A stretch of DNA of 64,000 nucleotides from JBGSOV01 sp041738935 (GTDB lineage Bacteria > Patescibacteriota > Gracilibacteria > CAIRYL01 > GCA-016699755), in NCBI GenBank assembly GCA_041738935.1, contig JBGSOV010000002.1:1-64000 (forward strand), in the 5' to 3' direction. Positions 59,830-64,000 of the stretch are shown here, piece after piece. The stretch's first letter is position 1. Every line of letters starts with the position of its first letter. A model generated the notes under the pieces. It made no database searches. It saw only the letters and a program-made list of their open reading frames with translations, and was not told the DNA's origin. The translations under genes and the position numbers were made by a program.

Positions 59830-61059
59830 ATGCTTTTTAATAAAAAGACCAAAGAGTTTTCGCCCGTGGTCTCTGTCGGATTTTTCGGAATCCTACTCAT
59901 CGTCAGTTTGCTCTTCAATGTGGCACTGTTTTTGCGCATTCAGAATATTCCTGATGGAATTTCCGAATATTTTTTCCCACAGTCTGCTACAGAAGAAGCC
60001 GCTCGCAAGGCAGCTCGTGCTGAGGACAGCCGCATCGAAGTCGGCAACAATGTTTGGGTTCGCTTGAGTGATCCCAAATTCGACATTATTTATTTAAAAG
60101 ACGAAAACTGCACTCACTGTGAAGATCTCACACAAATGCAACAAGAATTGGCGCAAAACTTTTTGTCAGCTAATACCAAGACTGTAAACATTGCTTCTAC
60201 CGACGGACAAAAGATTGTCACCGAAGGTGGTGTTTCTGTTGTTCCGGCGCTTATCTTTTCTGCTGCTTTTGCTCAGACTGCTGGTGCACCGACATTGCTT
60301 CAAAACGGACTTGTCACAGAACTTAAAAATGGTCAGTTCGAATTCCGCACGCCCGGTAACAAGCGAATCCTGAGCCCAGAACAACTCCCTGCAACAGCGG
60401 AAGCCGCCCCTGGCACTGTTACAATCGTTGGGTTTATCGATTATCTGACACAAGATATCGGCACATACCTTAATAGCACGCTTGGTGCTGTCGCTGCCGA
60501 GTATCCCGAAAGCGTGAATGTCGCCTTATTGCCTTTTGTTAACAATGTTGCTTCGCTCGCCGCCGCCGAAGCCTTTTTGTGCGGAGTCGACATTGCTCGA
60601 CTTGATGCAGTGAAAGCGAATTATATTCCAGTCGCGCAAGGTATCTTAGCAAATGGCGAACAAGTCACTGACGAGGCAGTAACACAAGTACGTCAAGCAC
60701 TGAGCGATTTGTTGCAACTTGAGGGCGATATCTTGACATGCTACAGCGACCGCCTTCCTGATGAACAGATTACCCAAGCAACTGTTGAAGCACAGCGACT
60801 TGGCGTAACTGGCGCCCCTGCCTTTTTTATCGGTGATCGTTTCTTTGCGGCTGAGCAACCTGCACAAGTGATTATTGATACCATTGCCGAAATCATAGCA
60901 AATGGCGAGACAACAACCGTAGCTCCAACAATGGATGACCAATCAGACACTCCGTCTGAAGAGTCCGCAGCTCCAGAAACTACTCAAGCCCCACAAATCA
61001 GCATTCCTGCTGAAGTCGAAACTCCGTCCGAGACTGTCGAAACAGAAGTTACTGAATAA
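59830..61059 (+). CDS. Two-domain thioredoxin-fold membrane protein
   Basis: 409 residues. One membrane helix (about 15-36, GFFGILLIVSLLFNVALFL) and then two thioredoxin-like domains. Domain 1 has FDIIYLKDENCTHCEDLTQMQQELAQN with CTHC and the cis-Pro loop SVVPALIFSAAF. Domain 2 starts GTVTIVGFIDYLTQDIGTYLNS, where the CxxC position is replaced by LTQD, yet it keeps GVTGAPAFFIGDRFFAAEQPAQ (cis-Pro). So one half may be redox active and the other only a binding module. The C-terminal 60 residues are Ser/Thr/Pro/Glu rich. Function in disulfide handling of surface proteins is likely but unproven. Confidence 0.8.
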   Translation: MLFNKKTKEFSPVVSVGFFGILLIVSLLFNVALFLRIQNIPDGISEYFFPQSATEEAARKAARAEDSRIEVGNNVWVRLSDPKFDIIYLKDENCTHCEDLTQMQQELAQNFLSANTKTVNIASTDGQKIVTEGGVSVVPALIFSAAFAQTAGAPTLLQNGLVTELKNGQFEFRTPGNKRILSPEQLPATAEAAPGTVTIVGFIDYLTQDIGTYLNSTLGAVAAEYPESVNVALLPFVNNVASLAAAEAFLCGVDIARLDAVKANYIPVAQGILANGEQVTDEAVTQVRQALSDLLQLEGDILTCYSDRLPDEQITQATVEAQRLGVTGAPAFFIGDRFFAAEQPAQVIIDTIAEIIANGETTTVAPTMDDQSDTPSEESAAPETTQAPQISIPAEVETPSETVETEVTE

Positions 61060-61081
61060 ACTCCTTCCGTAAGTTCTTTCC

Positions 61082-61119
61082 AAAATACCTCTGGGGGCTT
61101 TCCCTCAGAGGTATTTTTT
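61082..61119 (+). terminator. Terminator after the thioredoxin-fold operon
   Basis: AAAATACCTCTG-GGGGCTTTCCCT-CAGAGGTATTTT plus further T's: 12-bp stem. The TTG start proposed for the next gene lies at its 3' edge (61,118). Confidence 0.9.
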
Positions 61120-62173
61120 GTCACAATATCAACGGTCTTTCTTTCCGACAGTAATCAATCTTTACCTTTCGACGGCACTGACATTTTTTATCAGCGGTTT
61201 TTTGGGAATTATGGTGCTGCACCTTTTTCCCCGCTGGGGACTCATGGATAATCCTCGCAAATATGGACATAATCGCGAACCGATTCCACTTCCCGGCGGA
61301 GTCGCGCCCGTGCTGGCACTGCTTTTTGTTGTTGCCATTTTTTTTCCGCAAACACTCAAGTATACTGGTTTGCTGTTTGCGACAGCCTTGGTCGCGACGG
61401 TAAGTTTTTGGGATGATCGGCGTCAGGTTTCACCTTTGTGGCGTTTGGTCGCACATTTTGCGGCAGCACTCATTGTCGTCGCCTCCGGGATCAGCATCCG
61501 CTATGTGAGTAGTCCTTTGGGCGGGAATATCGATCTTGAAACAGTTTTTGCGCTCCTTCCTGTTATCGTGACTTCGATTTGGCTGGTAGGATTTGCCAAT
61601 GTAATGAATTGGCTTGATGGTGTGCCGGGGCTTTCTTCTGCTTCATCAGCTGCTGCCGGAATTTTTTTGGGGCTCCTCAGTCTGACACCCGAAGTCAATC
61701 AGCCCGAAATCGCTCAGCTGTCCTTTGCTTTTGCCGCCGCCGCCGCGGGATTTTTGCTCTTCAATTTTCCGCCACCCAAGATGCTACTTGGCGACACTGG
61801 CGCGATGACATTTGGATTTTTTCTTGCTTGCATTTCTGTTTTTTCGGGAGGAAAAATGGCAACCGTGTTTATTGTTTTGGCGCTCCCGATGCTTGATGCA
61901 TCTTATGTGTTGTTGCGGCGGATGTTACGTGGTCAAAATCCCATGCGTGGTCAGGACAATCTCCATCTTCACGATCGACTTGCACAACTCGGGTTTTCTG
62001 CGCGCGAAATTCTTTTCTTTTTTCTCAGTTTTTCTTTGTCACTTGGTTGGCTTAGTCTCCAACTTGCCACCACTGGGAAAATTCTGCTTATCATCGTTGT
62101 TGGGGTGCTCTTCTTGCTTTTTTCGTGGTGGCTCGAGACAATGGCGCGGAAAAAATCTCTCCCAAACTCATGA
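61118..62173 (+). CDS. WecA/MraY-family glycosyl-1-phosphate transferase
   Basis: 351 residues with a TTG start, the only start that keeps the first membrane helix (FFPTVINLYLSTALTFFISGFLGI); the next ATG would remove it. Polytopic enzyme that links a sugar-1-phosphate to undecaprenyl phosphate. Family motifs: PLPGGVAPV, SFWDDRRQVSPLWRL (Asp pair), NVMNWLDGVPGLSS, KMLLGDTGAMTFGF and QDNLHLHDRLAQLG (His motif). Closer to WecA/TagO than to MraY by the NVMNWLDG region. It overlaps the FNR-like gene (ATGA). The start is inferred. Confidence 0.85.
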   Translation: MSQYQRSFFPTVINLYLSTALTFFISGFLGIMVLHLFPRWGLMDNPRKYGHNREPIPLPGGVAPVLALLFVVAIFFPQTLKYTGLLFATALVATVSFWDDRRQVSPLWRLVAHFAAALIVVASGISIRYVSSPLGGNIDLETVFALLPVIVTSIWLVGFANVMNWLDGVPGLSSASSAAAGIFLGLLSLTPEVNQPEIAQLSFAFAAAAAGFLLFNFPPPKMLLGDTGAMTFGFFLACISVFSGGKMATVFIVLALPMLDASYVLLRRMLRGQNPMRGQDNLHLHDRLAQLGFSAREILFFFLSFSLSLGWLSLQLATTGKILLIIVVGVLFLLFSWWLETMARKKSLPNS

Positions 62174-62877
62174 ATGCACATGCTCCTTTTACCGCAGAAA
62201 TCGTGTCGTTCGAGACTGTTGCCGAGAATACTGGTAAATTTCGTTTTCGAATCGAAGATAGTCAGGTGAATGATTTTGTCCCTGGACAATTCTTTTTGCT
62301 CGAAGTAGAAGAAAAAGTCCATCGCGCTTATTCCATCGCTACCAGTCCCTCGCAACTTCCAGAATTCGAGTTGCTCATCAAATATCTGCCGAATGGAGCA
62401 GCCAGCGAGTATCTTTGGAAACTGGCTCCAGGTGCTAAGGTATTATTTCGTGGTCCGATGGGAAAGTTTTCCATCAAGCATCCCGACAAAAAACAACTTC
62501 TTGTCGCAACCGGAACCGGACTCGCGCCGATCAGATCTATCTATCAATCCTTGATCGAAACCAAATCAGCGCCATCGCTCCATTTGATTTTTGGCGTGCG
62601 CCATGCAGCGAATCTCTTTTGTGTCGAAGAATTTGCTAATCTGCAAAAAACTGCGCCGGAGCACTTTCGTTACCAAATGTGCTTGTCGCAGCCGGAAGAC
62701 GATTCGCCAGATTGTTTTGTCGGCAGAGTGACAAATTTTATAGAATCATTATCGGATGACGAATTTGTGGATACCGAAGTCTCGATTTGCGGTAGTCGTC
62801 AGATGGTAGTGGATATTCGAGAGATTTTAGAAAAGAAGGGAGTCGATAATAGTTTTGTAAATGTGGAAAGTTGGTAA
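62170..62877 (+). CDS. Ferredoxin-NAD(P)+ reductase-like flavoprotein
   Basis: 235 residues from MNAHAPFTAEIVSFETVAENTGKF, in ATGA overlap with the preceding gene. FAD-binding barrel with VPGQFFLLEVEEKVHRAYSIATSPSQ (R.YS motif), then the NAD-binding half with LLVATGTGLAPIRSIYQSL, HLIFGVRHAANLF and the C-terminal CGSRQMVVDIREIL. It is like the oxidoreductase modules of phenol hydroxylase/FNR families but lacks a ferredoxin domain. Which electron carrier it serves cannot be told. Confidence 0.85.
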   Translation: MNAHAPFTAEIVSFETVAENTGKFRFRIEDSQVNDFVPGQFFLLEVEEKVHRAYSIATSPSQLPEFELLIKYLPNGAASEYLWKLAPGAKVLFRGPMGKFSIKHPDKKQLLVATGTGLAPIRSIYQSLIETKSAPSLHLIFGVRHAANLFCVEEFANLQKTAPEHFRYQMCLSQPEDDSPDCFVGRVTNFIESLSDDEFVDTEVSICGSRQMVVDIREILEKKGVDNSFVNVESW

Positions 62878-62918
62878 AAATTAATACAAAACATTTCTTT
62901 GCCGTATTTTGAGTGCTA

Positions 62919-62938
62919 TTTTTTGGTATACCAAAAAA
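62919..62938. promoter_or_regulatory. 20-bp perfect palindrome centred on GGTATACC, upstream of MATE gene
   Basis: TTTTTTGGTATACCAAAAAA, five bases upstream of the predicted -35 of the MATE gene. Same core and geometry as at nrdA (16,140-16,157); the sodA copy is at the start codon. Confidence 0.75.
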
Positions 62939-62943
62939 AATTA

Positions 62944-62973
62944 TTGCAAAGCAGCTTCTGATATAGCTAAAAT
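62944..62973 (+). promoter_or_regulatory. Predicted promoter of the MATE gene
   Basis: -35 TTGCAA (62,944-62,949), 18-bp spacer, -10 TAAAAT (62,968-62,973), 61 bases before the ATG. The GGTATACC palindrome abuts its upstream side, as at nrdA. Confidence 0.5.
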
Positions 62974-63034
62974 GTAGCGCTTTGAGAGTTCTTCAGGATT
63001 CACAAGTAGAATCACTTTGTTTTTTACCAAAATC

Positions 63035-64000
63035 ATGACCACCAACGCTCTGCACGAACAAGACCTGACTCAAGGTCACATTGGCAAACAACTGTGGTCA
63101 CTGGCGTGGCCAATGATGCTCTCGATGTTTTTTTATACCCTCTACAATGTCGTCGATACATATTGGGTAAGCAGATTGTCAGATGAGGCGATTGCTGCTG
63201 TTAGTATTTCGCAGATTACTTTATTTGTAATGATTTCACTCGGGTTTGGATTGACAGTTGGTTCTGGCGTAATTATGGCAATGAATATCGGCGCCAAGAA
63301 AATTTCTGAAGCTGAGCGCATTTTGGGACAATCGTTTGTACTGAGTATCGTGGCGGGAACAATTTTCACCGTGATAGCACTTGTGTTTCGTAATCAGTTT
63401 TTGATTGCTTCTGGCGCAAGTGGGCTCATTTTTGCTCCTGCTCTCGAATATTTTACTGTTATCGCAGCAGGATCTGTTTTGCTTTTCGTGCTGATGACGA
63501 TTATGTTTGCCTTTAATTCGCAAGGAGACACCGCGACACTTACCAAACTATTTGCAATTTCGACTATCGTCAATGTGCTCCTCGATCCGCTTTTAATTTT
63601 TGGTTGGGGAATAATTCCTGCTCTGGGAATCTCTGGTGCTGCAATTGCGACGCTGATCTCGCAAGCGATTTTTATTATTGTTGCGTTGCGTTCGCTCGCA
63701 AATGAGCGACGTCACGTGCGCTTTCGATTTCGCAATCTGTCGCTGCGATGGGAATCTGTCAAAAACGTTTTGCGGATTGGTATTCCAGCTTCACTAAGCC
63801 AAGTGATTTTTCCCCTCGGTATTGCGGCTTTGACATATATTATTTCACTTGGTTTTTTAGAAGCCGGTACGATTGCTTTTAGCCTTGGCTCACGTATCGA
63901 GTTTTTTGCGTACTTGCCGGCGATTGGTTTTGGATTTGGCGCGATGGCGATGGTGAGCCAAAATATCGGCGCCAACAAACCTGAGCGGGCTCTTGAAGCT
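63035..64000 (+). CDS. MATE-family efflux transporter (cut by window edge)
   Basis: 322 codons from MTTNALHEQDLTQGHIGKQL to the window end, with no stop. Multi-helix cation-coupled exporter; visible helices include PMMLSMFFYTLYNVVDTYW, ITLFVMISLGFGLTVGSGVIM, VLSIVAGTIFTVIALV and FYSDGFGAM-like FGAMAMVSQNIGANKPERA. The motif NVVDTYWVSRLSDEAIAAVS and the N-terminal GHIGKQLWSLAWP fit the MATE family (NorM/DinF branch). It probably exports toxic or oxidative compounds, in line with the GGTATACC palindrome shared with sodA. Confidence 0.88.
   Translation, partial: MTTNALHEQDLTQGHIGKQLWSLAWPMMLSMFFYTLYNVVDTYWVSRLSDEAIAAVSISQITLFVMISLGFGLTVGSGVIMAMNIGAKKISEAERILGQSFVLSIVAGTIFTVIALVFRNQFLIASGASGLIFAPALEYFTVIAAGSVLLFVLMTIMFAFNSQGDTATLTKLFAISTIVNVLLDPLLIFGWGIIPALGISGAAIATLISQAIFIIVALRSLANERRHVRFRFRNLSLRWESVKNVLRIGIPASLSQVIFPLGIAALTYIISLGFLEAGTIAFSLGSRIEFFAYLPAIGFGFGAMAMVSQNIGANKPERALEA

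Noticed and set aside
1..64000. CRISPR array or tRNA/rRNA genes
   Set aside because: No regularly spaced repeat-spacer series was seen, and no cloverleaf or rRNA-like stretch was recognised by eye. A computed tRNA scan could still find a divergent one.

Overview
The window looks like a chromosomal segment of a Patescibacteria/CPR-type bacterium, perhaps Peregrinibacteria-like. This is inference. The supporting signs are small, tightly packed genes with few Shine-Dalgarno sites, several tiny membrane proteins, a TrbL/VirB6-like protein in an operon of otherwise unrecognised proteins, S74 and type IV pilin surface genes, and many housekeeping enzymes. TGA is used as a stop (folP, guaB, htpX, ATGA overlaps), so the TGA=Gly code of Gracilibacteria/Absconditabacteria does not apply. 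No rRNA, tRNA or CRISPR array was seen.

Layout. 1-250: 3' end of an IS110-type transposase and short palindromes. 251-11,413: translation and small genes (thrS, dus, leuS, ilvE, rpmE, htpX); leuS carries an in-frame DUF559 endonuclease-like domain and three copies of a C-rich palindromic repeat. 11,594-20,520: deoxynucleotide cluster with class I nrdA/nrdB, class III nrdD, nrdG and a thioredoxin-like gene; the glycyl-radical tail of NrdD is a separate small ORF beyond an unrelated gene. 20,807-22,000: sodA and a small gene. 22,038-29,870: operon of three poorly known proteins, a TrbL-like membrane protein and ftsH. 29,923-41,203: surface proteins (S74), XerC/D recombinase, murI, a class I aminotransferase, beta-CASP nuclease, U32 protein, folD, tmk. 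41,289-45,052: two paralogous pilins flanking an LTA-synthase-like sulfatase, with a broken copy of the sulfatase 3' end between them. 45,202-53,529: GT-C-like membrane proteins, SLH-S41 protease, folK, folP, guaB. 53,680-64,000: fusA, a tandem D-Ala-D-Ala ligase fusion, two thioredoxin-fold membrane proteins, a WecA/MraY-like transferase, an FNR-like reductase and the start of a MATE transporter.

Regulation. The nrdA and nrdD promoters share one design: TTGC-type -35, 17-bp spacer, distal NrdR-like box over the -10, second box 33 bp away, and a 41-bp repeat exactly 64 bp upstream. The nrdA promoter also has an 18-bp palindrome centred on GGTATACC; the same core lies at the sodA start codon and just upstream of the MATE promoter, suggesting a small regulon. 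The C-rich repeat family (nine copies) lies between genes, except in leuS.

Together the genes suggest a cell with its own peptidoglycan steps (murI, Ddl, WecA/MraY-like), oxygen tolerance (sodA, class I RNR) and anaerobic dNTP synthesis (class III RNR).
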